Source of the DNA: Pseudarthrobacter sp. fls2-241-R2A-127
GTDB taxonomy: Bacteria > Actinomycetota > Actinomycetes > Actinomycetales > Micrococcaceae
NCBI RefSeq assembly: GCF_030209355.1
Contig: NZ_JARVSF010000043.1
Location: 1-64,000 of the forward strand
DNA length: 64,000 nt
Reading direction: 5' to 3'
Shown here: piece after piece, positions 1 through 8,084 of the stretch
Layout: each line of letters opens with the position of its first letter
Position numbering within the stretch: position 1 is the first letter of the stretch
The notes under the pieces: generated by a model
Told to the model about the DNA's origin: nothing
Seen by the model: only the letters and a program-made list of their open reading frames with translations
Database searches by the model: none
Program-made: the position numbers and the translations under genes

Positions 1-301
1 CCACGAACTGGTCCGCGAGCCGGCCGGCCATGACATCCAGGCAGGCCTGCTCGATGGCGTCGGCGCGTTCGGCGTCCAACAGTCCCAGTTCACGGTTGGT
101 GCGGGCGGCGGCCAGCTTCACCGCGGCCAGGCCCCGGACCAGGTGCATGTTGGAGGACAGCTTCTGCCCGGTAATCGGGAAGTTCTCCACAGCACGGAGC
201 GTGTGGACGCCCCAGTACGCGTGGGCGGGGACGTCGCGGTCGCCGAGCAAGTCATGCTCCGACCGGGTAGCGGCGGGCACGGCGGTTTCAATGGTAGTCA
301 A
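1..301 (-). CDS. aspA: Aspartate ammonia-lyase, N-terminal part (cut by window edge)
   Basis: The first 100 codons are in the window. The translation contains EHDLLGDRDVPAHAYWGVHT and then LRAVENFPITGQKLSSN, the N-terminal signature of the aspartase/fumarase superfamily. The 'ENFPITG' stretch is typical of aspartase, which releases ammonia from L-aspartate to give fumarate. I chose a TTG start at 301-299 (Leu-Thr-Thr-Ile-Glu) because a GAGGA Shine-Dalgarno lies seven bases upstream and no ATG or GTG is better placed. The GntR-type gene at 478-1179 lies upstream on the same strand and may control it. The active-site residues lie beyond the window, so aspartase rather than fumarase is judged from the N-terminus alone. 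Confidence 0.85.
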   Translation of the reverse strand, partial: MTTIETAVPAATRSEHDLLGDRDVPAHAYWGVHTLRAVENFPITGQKLSSNMHLVRGLAAVKLAAARTNRELGLLDAERADAIEQACLDVMAGRLADQFV

Positions 302-477
302 AAGAGTCCTCACAAGGCTTCGTTGTCGGGCGTGGACGAAAGTGCTGGGCTGAAAAAGGGCAGGGTGAACCAGGGAGTGGCGGGAAGGGCATAAGGGGAA
401 TGGCGCTCAGGTTGTCCTGTGAACTCAGGACTGCGGCAGCGCCGGTTGGCTGCCGCCTGAAGATCGGTCCGGGTTGG

Positions 478-1179
478 TCAGCCTCCCGGGACGATGGTGC
501 CCAGGGCGCACTCGACGCCGTGCAGATGCATGGTCATGGCTTGGGACGCGTCCTCGGCCGAGCCCCGCTCGATGGCATCGAAAATGCGGGCGTGTTCGTT
601 GCCTGATTCCTTGCGCCGGTCGGCCATCAGGTTGAGAGTACTTGACTGGTTTGCCATGGCCTCACAGATGTCCGACAGAAATGATTCAAACACGCCGTTG
701 CCGCTGCACCGGGCGATGGTCATGTGAAACTCGGTATTCAGGAGCACCCATTGCTGGATGTCATCCTCCTGCGCCATTTCACGAAGGATCTCCCGGAGGG
801 CTTCCAGGTCTTCGTCGCTGCGGCGCCGGGCAGCCAGGCCTGCAGCAGGTACTTCGACATGGGGCCGGGCCTCCACGAGGGCGCTGGCGGAGTACTTCCC
901 GAGCTTGAGGTCCCGGGCGACCTTGTCGGCGATGACGAAGGTCCCCTTGCCCGTGTGGGTGGCTGTCAGCCCCAGGGCGGTGCACGAGCGCAGGGCCTCC
1001 CTGACCATGGTCCTGCTCACGCCGAACTGCCGGGCAAGCGTGGCTTCCGAGTCGAGGCGGGTGCCGACAGGGATCTGTCCAGCTTCAATGGCGCCACGCA
1101 GCGACGCGAAAACCTGCTCTGCCGCACCAATGCGCACCACCGGTTCTTGTCTAGCTGTCCAGCTGTCCAACAGGTCCAT
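478..1179 (-). CDS. GntR-family (FadR/FCD subfamily) transcriptional regulator
   Basis: The protein is about 233 residues. An N-terminal winged helix includes 'RLDSEATLARQFGVSRTMVREALR', and a C-terminal all-helical FCD ligand domain follows. The FCD metal/ligand histidines are visible in FHMTIARCSGNG, NEHARIFDAIERG and MTMHLHG. These regulators usually bind an organic acid and repress a nearby catabolic operon. The open frame extends upstream to 1287, but I place the start at the ATG at 1179 (MDLLDSWTARQEP), since the upstream 36 residues lack family similarity. It sits 176 bp upstream of aspA in the same direction, so control of aspA or of itself is plausible but not shown. The gap between the two genes contains a short inverted repeat (GTCCTG-N6-CAGGAC, 414-431) that could be an operator or a weak terminator. 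Confidence 0.85.
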   Translation of the reverse strand: MDLLDSWTARQEPVVRIGAAEQVFASLRGAIEAGQIPVGTRLDSEATLARQFGVSRTMVREALRSCTALGLTATHTGKGTFVIADKVARDLKLGKYSASALVEARPHVEVPAAGLAARRRSDEDLEALREILREMAQEDDIQQWVLLNTEFHMTIARCSGNGVFESFLSDICEAMANQSSTLNLMADRRKESGNEHARIFDAIERGSAEDASQAMTMHLHGVECALGTIVPGG

Positions 1180-1299
1180 AGGAATGACTATGGCAGTAGT
1201 CACAGGCGCTGTCAAAAAGGAGCCGACATACTGCACGCCGGCAACGACTTGGGCGCGCGGGAGGCCGGATGGGAGGGGCGGCTGCAAGGTTAGCCAAGC

Positions 1300-1324
1300 C
1301 TTATTGCGATAAAGTCAAAATAAG
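1300..1324 (+). promoter_or_regulatory. Candidate Fur-type operator upstream of furA-katA
   Basis: An AT-rich segment in a GC-rich surrounding has ends in inverted orientation, CTTATT (1300-1305) and AATAAG (1319-1324), with TTATTGCGATAA nested inside. It lies 19 bases before the furA start. FurA-type catalase regulators of actinobacteria are known to autoregulate through AT-rich operators at their own promoter. The site call is inference. Confidence 0.45.
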
Positions 1325-1342
1325 TGTTTCAATGGAGCCATG

Positions 1343-1825
1343 ATGGAACACTTTGACGGCCAGGAAGCATGGGCAACAGCCCTGCGCGCCCACGGCCGCA
1401 GGGTGACCAAGCAGCGGCTGGCCGTGCTGGCCGCCGTCGAACGCCACCCCCACTCCCCTGCCGAAAGCATCCTTGCCGCCGCGCGGGCGGAGCTGCCCGA
1501 ACTGACGGCCCAGTCGGTCTACGTGGTCCTGGGCGACCTGACGGACCTGCAGATGCTGCGCCGCTTCGAACCGCCGCACTCCCCAGCCCTGTACGAGACC
1601 CGCGTGGGCGACAACCACCACCACGCCATCTGCATCAGCTGCGGTCGCGTGGAGGACGTGGACTGCGCCGTCGGCCATGCCCCATGCCTCACGCCCCACT
1701 GGAATCCTGACGCCAAGCCCATGACCATCCAGATCGCCGACGTCATGTACCAGGGCATCTGCCAGGACTGCCAACTGGCCCAACAACTTCCTCCCCACAG
1801 TCCCTCGCAAGAAAAAGAGAAATAG
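1343..1825 (+). CDS. furA: Fur-family regulator, catalase-linked (FurA/CatR type)
   Basis: This 160-residue Fur protein has a helix-turn-helix around residues 19-65 (RRVTKQRLAVLAAVERHPHS ... AQSVYVVLGDLTD). The HHH metal cluster lies at residues 92-94, and two CxxC zinc pairs are present, CISC at 97-100 and CQDC at 140-143. There are two ATG codons, 1340 and 1343. GGAG at 1334-1337 is five bases from the second but only two from the first, so I use 1343. The catalase gene starts eight bases after the stop. That arrangement is characteristic of heme- or iron-dependent peroxide sensing, in which the Fur protein represses its own operon and is relieved by peroxide. The assignment to the catalase-regulating branch rests mostly on this neighbourhood. 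Confidence 0.88.
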   Translation: MEHFDGQEAWATALRAHGRRVTKQRLAVLAAVERHPHSPAESILAAARAELPELTAQSVYVVLGDLTDLQMLRRFEPPHSPALYETRVGDNHHHAICISCGRVEDVDCAVGHAPCLTPHWNPDAKPMTIQIADVMYQGICQDCQLAQQLPPHSPSQEKEK

Positions 1826-1832
1826 GAGAACA

Positions 1833-3329
1833 ATGACTGCCGTTTCCACAACCCAGTCAGGCGCGCCGGTTACGTCCGACGCTCACTCGAAGTCAGTTGG
1901 TGCCGATGGTGCCATCATCCTGACCGACCACTACCTCATCGAAAAGCTTGCCCAGTTCAACCGCGAACGGGTGCCGGAGCGCGTAGTGCACGCCAAGGGC
2001 GGCGGCGCATTCGGTACCTTCAAGGCCACCGAGGACATCTCCAAGTACACCAAGGCCGCGTTCCTTCAGCCCGGCGTGGAAACCGAGATGCTGATCCGCT
2101 TCTCCTCCGTGGCCGGTGAAAACGGCTCCCCGGACACCTGGCGCGATCCCCGCGGATTCGCCGTGAAGTTCTACACCTCCGAGGGCAACTACGACCTCGT
2201 GGGCAACAACACCCCTGTCTTCTTCATCCGCGACGGCATCAAGTTCCCGGACTTCATCCACTCGCAGAAGCGCCTGCCGGGCACCCACCTGCGTGACGCC
2301 GACATGCAGTGGGACTTCTGGACCCTGTCCCCCGAGTCCGCACACCAGGTCACCTGGCTGATGGGAGACCGCGGCCTGCCCGCCTCTTGGCGCGAAATGC
2401 AGGGCTACGGCTCGCACACCTACCAGTGGATCAACGCCGAAGGCGAGCGCTTCTGGGTCAAGTACCACTTCAAGTCCAACCAGGGCGTAAACTCGATGAG
2501 CTCCGAGCAGGCTGAGCAGCTTGCCGGCTCGGACGCGGACTTCTACATCCGCGACCTGTCCGAAAACATCGAAGCCGGCAACTTCCCGTCCTGGGACCTG
2601 CACGTCCAGGTCATGCCGTACGAGGACGCCAAGACCTACCGCTTCAACCCGTTCGACCTGACCAAGGTGTGGCCGCACAGCGACTACCCCCTGATCAAGG
2701 TGGGCACAATGGAGCTGAACAAGAACCCGGAGAACTACTTCGCGCAGATCGAGCAGGCTACCTTCGCGCCGTCGAACTTCGTGCCGGGCATCGCCGCCTC
2801 GCCGGACAAGATGCTGCAGGCCCGCATCTTCTCCTACGCTGACGCGCACCGTTACCGCGTGGGCACCAACCACGCGCAGATCCCGGTGAACCAGCCCAAG
2901 AACCAGGTCAACAACTACAGCCAGGACGGCCAGGGACGTTTCCTGTTCAACGCCCCCTCTGTTCCGGTCTACGCCCCCAACACCTTTGGCGGCCCGGCTG
3001 CAGTTGAGCCGCAGAACGCTGCGGGCGGCTGGGAGAACGACGGCGAGCTTACCCTCGCCGCGCACTCCCTCCACGCAGAGGACGGCGACTTCGTCCAGGC
3101 CGGCGCGCTGTACCGCGAGGTCTACAACGAAGGTGAAAAGGCCCGCTTCCTGGAGACCATCACCGGCGCCGTGGGCGGCGTGAAGCGTTCCGACATCAAG
3201 GAACGCGCCATCCAGTACTGGACCAATGTCGACGCCGAACTGGGCGCCAAGCTGCGCGCCAACCTGGGCGCAGCTGATGCACCCTCGGCTCCCACCTCGG
3301 ACGCGGAGGCCGCCAACAAGGTTGGCTAG
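1833..3329 (+). CDS. katA: Monofunctional heme catalase
   Basis: At 498 residues this has the length of a small-subunit (clade 3) catalase, which converts hydrogen peroxide to water and oxygen in the cytoplasm. The distal catalytic His is His53 in RVPERVVHAKGGGAFGTF. The proximal heme-ligating Tyr is Tyr335 in RIFSYADAHRYRVG. The conserved catalase stretch RFSSVAGENGSPDTWRDPRG follows the N-terminal arm. AGGAG at 1824-1828 precedes the ATG. The gene is co-transcribed with the upstream Fur regulator and is followed by a strong hairpin terminator. No frameshift or missing catalytic residue was seen. Confidence 0.96.
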   Translation: MTAVSTTQSGAPVTSDAHSKSVGADGAIILTDHYLIEKLAQFNRERVPERVVHAKGGGAFGTFKATEDISKYTKAAFLQPGVETEMLIRFSSVAGENGSPDTWRDPRGFAVKFYTSEGNYDLVGNNTPVFFIRDGIKFPDFIHSQKRLPGTHLRDADMQWDFWTLSPESAHQVTWLMGDRGLPASWREMQGYGSHTYQWINAEGERFWVKYHFKSNQGVNSMSSEQAEQLAGSDADFYIRDLSENIEAGNFPSWDLHVQVMPYEDAKTYRFNPFDLTKVWPHSDYPLIKVGTMELNKNPENYFAQIEQATFAPSNFVPGIAASPDKMLQARIFSYADAHRYRVGTNHAQIPVNQPKNQVNNYSQDGQGRFLFNAPSVPVYAPNTFGGPAAVEPQNAAGGWENDGELTLAAHSLHAEDGDFVQAGALYREVYNEGEKARFLETITGAVGGVKRSDIKERAIQYWTNVDAELGAKLRANLGAADAPSAPTSDAEAANKVG

Positions 3330-3357
3330 TACCGCGCTTCCGGCCCCTGGGCCGCAG

Positions 3358-3396
3358 AACACCCCGCTCCCGGTTTTCCGGGGGTGGGGTGTTTTG
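3358..3396 (+). terminator. Rho-independent terminator of furA-katA
   Basis: A GC-rich stem of about 15 bp (ACACCCCGCTCCCGG against CCGGGGGTGGGGTGT, one bulge) closes a TTTT loop. It is followed by a T-rich tail, GTTTTGCTGTTTT. It lies 29 bases after the katA stop. Confidence 0.8.
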
Positions 3397-3459
3397 CTGT
3401 TTTGCACATACGTCGGCCGGGATCTGGCTGGTTGCGCGCCGCGGTCCTAGGCTCCGTAC

Positions 3460-4095
3460 ATGAACACTTTCGCAGGCATTCCCCCGGAGGCCTTCGGCTT
3501 CTACGCGCAGCTGGAAGAGAACAACAACAGAGACTGGTGGCAGCAACACAAGGACACGTATGAGGAGGCGGTGAAGCGGCCGCTCACCATCCTGCTCTCG
3601 GAGCTGGAGCCTGAGTTTGGCCCCGCCAAGCTGTTCCGTCCCAACCGGGACATCCGCTTTTCGCTGGACAAGTCGCCTTACAAGACCGCCCAGGGCGCAT
3701 TCGCCACACGCCAGGAAGGCGTCGGTTTCTATCTCCAAATCAACGCGGACGGACTTCTGATCGGTGGCGGCTACCATTCCCATACGCCCGCGCAACTGGC
3801 CCGGTTCCGTTCGGCCGCCGACGCTTCCGCCAGCGGGTCCGCCCTGCAGGACATCGTGGACGCCGTGGCCGGGGCAGGTTTTGCCATCGAAGGCGAGAAA
3901 CTCAAGACCGTCCCGCGGGGCTTCGCCAAAGACCATCCGCGCGCCGAACTGCTCAAGCACAAATCATTGTCCGCCGGGGTCGAGGTTGGCCGCCCGGAGT
4001 GGGTTTCCTCGCCGGACGCGAAGCAGGAGATTGCGGAGCGGTGGCGCAAGCTCCGTCCCCTCGTGGAGTGGGTGGGCCGCTACGCAGCCCCATGA
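3460..4095 (+). CDS. DUF2461 family protein
   Basis: This 211-residue protein matches the DUF2461/TIGR02453 family by its core motifs: FYAQLEENNNRDWWQQHKDTY near the N-terminus, KLFRPNRDIRFSLDKSPYKT in the middle, and GFYLQINADGLLIGGGYH after that. The biochemical function of the family is not established. It is predicted soluble; no signal peptide or membrane segment is visible. It is transcribed alone after the katA terminator. Its last 16 bases overlap the 3' end of the convergent TetR gene. Confidence 0.85.
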   Translation: MNTFAGIPPEAFGFYAQLEENNNRDWWQQHKDTYEEAVKRPLTILLSELEPEFGPAKLFRPNRDIRFSLDKSPYKTAQGAFATRQEGVGFYLQINADGLLIGGGYHSHTPAQLARFRSAADASASGSALQDIVDAVAGAGFAIEGEKLKTVPRGFAKDHPRAELLKHKSLSAGVEVGRPEWVSSPDAKQEIAERWRKLRPLVEWVGRYAAP

Positions 4096-4796
4096 CGCGC
4101 CGGCCCGGCGGTCGCGGCAGGCATGTGTGCTCCGGCTTCCTGTCCTGCGTGTTGCTGTCCTGCGGGTTGCTGTCCTGCGGCTTCCTGTCCCGCGGGTTGC
4201 TGGCCTGCGGCGGCGAGGCGCGTCTCAAGGTTGTTGAAGAACACGGCCAGCATCAGTTCGAATGCCTTGGTGGCGGCATCGGGCTGGTTCATCACCACGA
4301 AATCGAACTGCAGTCCGTAGAAGGTGGACGTGAAAAGCCTGGCGTCGGTGTCAGCATATTCCTCGGGAATGCCCTGGACCATCAACCAGTCGCGGGTCTT
4401 ATGGTGCAGCAGGCGGAAATGCTCCTGAGCGGTGCCCCGCGGCGTGGCAGCCACAATGTCCTGCGCCGTGGCCTCGAATTCGAGCCGGGTCAGGTGCCGG
4501 TTCCGCTGCGCCATGGTCCACTGCCACGAGTCGAGCAGGAAAGCCCGCCAGGCGTCCCGGTCAATGTCGCGGACGTCGGTGTTGCGCATCCGGTCCAGGC
4601 GGGACTCGATGGACACCACGATGTCGTTGATCAATTGCTCCCGGCTCCCGAAGTGGTACACCAGCGTGTAGGAACTCATTCCCAGGCCTTCGGCGAGGCT
4701 CCGGAAGCTCAGTTCGGCCAGGGTCTTGTCCATCAGGTAGTCAAGGATGGCAACCAGCAGTTCCGCCTTGCGTTCTGAACGGGAGGGACGTGCCAT
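4080..4796 (-). CDS. TetR-family regulator with a pentapeptide-repeat tail
   Basis: The 238-residue protein begins MARPSRSERKAELLVAILDY and has a TetR helix-turn-helix through about residue 55 (FRSLAEGLGMSSYTLVYHFG SREQL). A helical ligand domain ends near residue 200. The tail is unusual: five tandem [AP]AGQ[QE]-type pentapeptides, encoded by 15-bp DNA repeats at 4137-4211, followed by a low-complexity Ala/Gly end. The ligand is unknown. It stands alone between convergent DUF2461 and the downstream end of an amino-acid permease gene, so its target cannot be read from context. The reading frame overlaps the end of the DUF2461 gene by 16 bp. Confidence 0.85.
   Translation of the reverse strand: MARPSRSERKAELLVAILDYLMDKTLAELSFRSLAEGLGMSSYTLVYHFGSREQLINDIVVSIESRLDRMRNTDVRDIDRDAWRAFLLDSWQWTMAQRNRHLTRLEFEATAQDIVAATPRGTAQEHFRLLHHKTRDWLMVQGIPEEYADTDARLFTSTFYGLQFDFVVMNQPDAATKAFELMLAVFFNNLETRLAAAGQQPAGQEAAGQQPAGQQHAGQEAGAHMPAATAGPARHGAA
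4137..4211 (+). repeat. 15-bp tandem repeat, five units, inside the TetR gene
   Basis: Five consecutive 15-bp units have the consensus TTGCTGTCCTGCGGG (starts at 4137, 4152, 4167, 4182 and 4197), with one to three substitutions each. Because 15 is a multiple of three, unit gain or loss would keep the TetR frame and change only the length of its Ala-Gly-Gln-rich tail. Confidence 0.85.
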
Positions 4797-4824
4797 ACAT
4801 CCATCCTAGGAGCCCGAAACGCCG

Positions 4825-4854
4825 CTGCCCGCCCGGAAGGAGCCGGGCGGGCAG
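4825..4854 (-). terminator. Hairpin terminator after the APC permease
   Basis: A perfect 12-bp stem (CTGCCCGCCCGG / CCGGGCGGGCAG) with a 6-nt loop lies 22 bases past the permease stop. On the minus strand the T content after the stem is modest, so efficiency is uncertain. Confidence 0.6.
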
Positions 4855-4876
4855 TTCACAACGGGAGCAGGGACGC

Positions 4877-6439
4877 TCAGGTCCGGGACAGCTGGTCCTG
4901 GTCATCTGAGGCATCGGCTGCGCGTGCACCGGCGCCCGGGCCGCTGTTGACGGACGCGTTGGCTTCGGCGGAGCGCTCGTTGAGGCGCGAGTGGCGCTGG
5001 CCGTAGGCAAAGTAGATGGCCAGCCCGATAACCAGCCAGAACGCAAAGAAGATCCAGGTCTCCACGGCGAGGTTGGTCATCAGGTACAGGCACAGGACGG
5101 CCGAGACAACCGGCAGCACCTTTCCGAACGGGACACGGAAGGCCGGCTTCAGGTCCGGGCGCTTCTTGCGGAGCACCAGGATTCCCAGGCTCACCACCAC
5201 GAACGCGGAGAGCGTACCGATGTTGATCATTTCCTCGAGCAGGTCCACGTTGGTAAGGCCTGCCACCAGCGCAACCGCAGCGCCACAGATGATTTGCAGG
5301 CGTACCGGGGTTGAGCGCTTGTCGCTGGTCTTGGACAGGGCCCGGGGCAGCAAACCGTCGCGGCTCATGGCGAGCACCACGCGGGACAAGCCCATGAGGA
5401 GCACCATGATCACGGTGGTCAGGCCCACCAGGGAGCCGAAGGCGATGACCTTGGCGGCTGACGTGTCACCGACCGCCTCGAAAGCGGTGGTGAGGGTGGG
5501 GCTCTTGGCCTCGGCCAGCTGGGCGTAGGACACCATGCCCGTCAGCGCCAGGGACACGAGGATGTAGAGCAGCGTTACCAGTGCCAGGCCGCCGAAGATG
5601 CCGCGCGGAAGGGTCTTTTGCGGGTTCTTCACTTCCTCGGCCGAGGTGGCCACCACGTCGAAGCCGATGAACGCGAAGAACACCAGTGCGGCCCCGGCGA
5701 AGATGCCCATGGTGCCGTATTGGGCAGGGGCGGCGCCGGTGAGGAAGCCGAAGAACGACTGCTTCAGGACATCCGCGGCGCCGGTGCCGGCGGTGGGCTC
5801 CGCTGCGGGCACGAACGGGGTGTAGTTTTCAACCTTGACGTAGGTGAAACCCACCACGATCACGAACAACACCACGGCGATCTTGATCAGGGTGAAGATG
5901 TTGCCAACCCGTGCGGAGAGCTTGGTGCCCAGGACCAGCAGCACGGTGAAGATGGCAACGATCAGGAAGGCGCCCCAGTAGAGGTCAACGCCGCCCAGGG
6001 AAATGGCCGGCGGGACGTCCAGGCCCGTCAGGGCAAAGACTTTGCTGAGGTAGATGCCCCAGTACTTGGCGATCACGGCGGCGGCGGTGAACAACTCCAG
6101 GATCAGGTTCCAGCCGATGATCCAGGCAAGGAGTTCGCCCATGGTGGCGTACGTGAAGACATAGGCTGAACCGGCCACGGGGATGGCGGTGGCGAACTCG
6201 GCGTAGCACATGATGGCCAGGGCGCAGGTGACGGCGGCGATGGCGAAGGACAGCGTGACGGCGGGGCCGGCGAAGTTCGCGGCGGCCTTGGCGCCAACGG
6301 AGAAGATACCGGCGCCCACAGCAACGGCGACGCCCATGATCATGAGGTCCCAGGTGCTGAGGGAGCGCTTGAGCTTGCGTCCGGGTTCATCGGCGTCAGC
6401 GATCGATTGCTCGATGGATTTTGTCCGCAGAAGATTCAT
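4877..6439 (-). CDS. APC-superfamily cationic amino-acid permease
   Basis: A polytopic membrane protein of about 520 residues with roughly twelve hydrophobic segments. The first carries the APC substrate-binding signature MGVAVAVGAGIFSVGAKAA. The conserved 'FFAFIGFDVVATSAEEVKNPQKTLPRGI' region of the cationic amino-acid transporter (CAT/YfnA) branch follows near the middle. It should import an amino acid by proton symport; the substrate cannot be told from sequence. The frame is open to an ATG at 6496, but I prefer the ATG at 6439 (MNLLRTKSIEQSI), where family similarity begins. Neither has a good Shine-Dalgarno. A short inverted repeat CTATC-AAC-GATAG (6477-6489) lies between the two candidate starts. 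Confidence 0.88.
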   Translation of the reverse strand: MNLLRTKSIEQSIADADEPGRKLKRSLSTWDLMIMGVAVAVGAGIFSVGAKAAANFAGPAVTLSFAIAAVTCALAIMCYAEFATAIPVAGSAYVFTYATMGELLAWIIGWNLILELFTAAAVIAKYWGIYLSKVFALTGLDVPPAISLGGVDLYWGAFLIVAIFTVLLVLGTKLSARVGNIFTLIKIAVVLFVIVVGFTYVKVENYTPFVPAAEPTAGTGAADVLKQSFFGFLTGAAPAQYGTMGIFAGAALVFFAFIGFDVVATSAEEVKNPQKTLPRGIFGGLALVTLLYILVSLALTGMVSYAQLAEAKSPTLTTAFEAVGDTSAAKVIAFGSLVGLTTVIMVLLMGLSRVVLAMSRDGLLPRALSKTSDKRSTPVRLQIICGAAVALVAGLTNVDLLEEMINIGTLSAFVVVSLGILVLRKKRPDLKPAFRVPFGKVLPVVSAVLCLYLMTNLAVETWIFFAFWLVIGLAIYFAYGQRHSRLNERSAEANASVNSGPGAGARAADASDDQDQLSRT

Positions 6440-6562
6440 TGGGGGGTCACAATCCTGGTTTGTGATGGAAACAGACCTATCAACGATAGTGTCCATCCAC
6501 TGGACGGTCCCAATTGTCCCGAATAGTGAGACGGCTGAATGGCCGAACTATATTCCGCCAAC

Positions 6563-6596
6563 GCACTCGGGGCCCTCCTGATGGAGAGCCCCGAGG
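6563..6596 (-). terminator. Possible hairpin terminator after the ethanol operon
   Basis: An inverted repeat built on CTCGGGGC and GCCCCGAG with a short loop lies about 20 bases past the DUF779 stop. There is no clear T run, so this is a weak call. Confidence 0.4.
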
Positions 6597-6614
6597 CGTG
6601 TTTGGCCGAACTTC

Positions 6615-7022
6615 CTAGATGGGCCAGTCCATCAGGGTTGAGCGGATGAGGAAGCGCTTGCCTTCGGGCGCCTCCACCGAAAACCCGCTCCCCCGGCCCG
6701 GAACAACGTCGACGGTCAGGTGCGTGTGGCTCCAGTAATTGAACTGTTCCCTGGACATCCAGAACTCCAGAGGCAGGGGCTGCACTCCGTCCGACAGGTC
6801 GAACAGCCCCAGCAGGATGTCTGAATCCCCGGTGATGAAATCCCCTGCCGGGTAGCACATTGGCGAGGACCCGTCACAGCAGCCGCCCGACTGGTGGAAC
6901 ATCAGCGGACCGTGCCGCTCCCACAGCGTCCGCAGGAGGTCCAGTGCCGCGGGCGTGAGCGCCACCCGGGAAAAGTCTTCCCCGGGCAGCGTCACTGCCG
7001 CATCAAGCCCATGGCTCTGCAT
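6615..7022 (-). CDS. DUF779 protein of the ethanol operon
   Basis: A 135-residue soluble protein of the DUF779 family. It is recognised by HGPLMFHQSGGCCDGSSPMCYP near residue 40-60 and the C-terminal SHTHLTVDVVPGRGSGFSVE. Two adjacent cysteines and a third nearby (GGCCDGSSPMC) suggest a metal or redox role, but no activity is established for the family. Its ATG overlaps the alcohol dehydrogenase stop by one base (TGATG), so translation is likely coupled. Together with the aldehyde dehydrogenase these three genes form an operon. Linkage of DUF779 to aldehyde dehydrogenases is common in actinobacteria and proteobacteria. Confidence 0.88.
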   Translation of the reverse strand: MQSHGLDAAVTLPGEDFSRVALTPAALDLLRTLWERHGPLMFHQSGGCCDGSSPMCYPAGDFITGDSDILLGLFDLSDGVQPLPLEFWMSREQFNYWSHTHLTVDVVPGRGSGFSVEAPEGKRFLIRSTLMDWPI

Positions 7023-8044
7023 CAGAACTTCAGCACCACGCGGCCGTCGATCTTGGCGTGCTTCATCTCGTCGAACACCGCGTTGACCTCGGAAAGCTCC
7101 CGCACGGAGACCGTGGGGTGGATCTTCCCCCGGGCGTAGAAATCCAGGGCTTCCGCGAGGTCCTGCCGGGTGCCCACGATCGAGCCGCGGACGGTCAGGC
7201 CCTTGAGCACGATGTCGAAGATCGGCGCGGGAAAGTCCCCCGGCGGCAGTCCGTTGAACACAATGGTGCCGCCGCGGCGGGCCATCCCGATCGCCTGCCC
7301 GAACGCTGACGGGTGCACCGCAGTAACCAGCACTCCATGGCAGCCTCCTGTTTCGCGTTGGATCACTTCGGCCGGGTCTTCATGCAAGGCGTTGACTGTC
7401 ACTTCGGCGCCGTGTGCCTTTGCCAGGGCAAGTTTGTCGTCGGCGATATCCACCGCCGCGACACGGAGGCCCATGGCCACTGCGTACTGGACGGCGATAT
7501 GGCCAAGTCCGCCGATGCCGGAGATGGTGACCCACTGGCCCGGCGTCGCCTCGGTCATCTTCAGCCCTTTGTAGACCGTGACGCCGGCGCAGAGCACCGG
7601 CGCCACTTCGACGGGGTCGGATCCCGCCGGTATGCGCGCCGCGAAGCGCGAGTCCACGAGCATGTACTCCCCGAACGAGCCGTCCACGCTGTAGCCGCCG
7701 TTCTGCTGCGCCTCGCACAGGGTTTCCCAGCCGGTGCGGCAGTACTGGCAGTCGCCGCAGGCGGACCAGAGCCAGGCGTTGCCCACGAGGTCGCCGACGG
7801 CGAGGGCGGTGACGCCTTCGCCCAGGGCCACCACTTCGCCAACACCTTCGTGGCCGGGAACGAACGGCGGTGTGGGCTTCACCGGCCAGTCTCCCTGCGC
7901 GGCGTGGAGGTCGGTGTGGCAGACACCGGTGGTAAGGACCTTGACCAGCGCCTGCCCGGGGCCGGGCACAGGGACATCGATGTCCTTCACTGACAGGTCC
8001 GTGCCGAATTCGGTTACTACTGCTGCTTGCATTGTCGTCGTCAT
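7022..8044 (-). CDS. adhP: Zinc-dependent alcohol dehydrogenase (AdhP type)
   Basis: A 340-residue medium-chain dehydrogenase. It is expected to oxidise ethanol or other short primary alcohols to aldehydes with NAD. Catalytic zinc ligands are seen at Cys42-His43 (TTGVCHTDLHAAQGDWP) and in the PGHEGVGEVV stretch. The structural-zinc cysteines are in CGDCQYCRTGWETLC. The Rossmann motif is GIGGLGHIAVQYAVAMG. AAGGAT sits seven bases before the ATG. It lies 40 bp downstream of the aldehyde dehydrogenase, so the two enzymes catalyse successive steps from alcohol to acid. The product pairs naturally with the acetaldehyde dehydrogenase next door; ethanol as substrate is inferred from that pairing. 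Confidence 0.92.
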   Translation of the reverse strand: MTTTMQAAVVTEFGTDLSVKDIDVPVPGPGQALVKVLTTGVCHTDLHAAQGDWPVKPTPPFVPGHEGVGEVVALGEGVTALAVGDLVGNAWLWSACGDCQYCRTGWETLCEAQQNGGYSVDGSFGEYMLVDSRFAARIPAGSDPVEVAPVLCAGVTVYKGLKMTEATPGQWVTISGIGGLGHIAVQYAVAMGLRVAAVDIADDKLALAKAHGAEVTVNALHEDPAEVIQRETGGCHGVLVTAVHPSAFGQAIGMARRGGTIVFNGLPPGDFPAPIFDIVLKGLTVRGSIVGTRQDLAEALDFYARGKIHPTVSVRELSEVNAVFDEMKHAKIDGRVVLKF

Positions 8045-8084
8045 TGGCGAAATCCTTGCGTCGTTGTAGTGGTACGAGCTGGGC

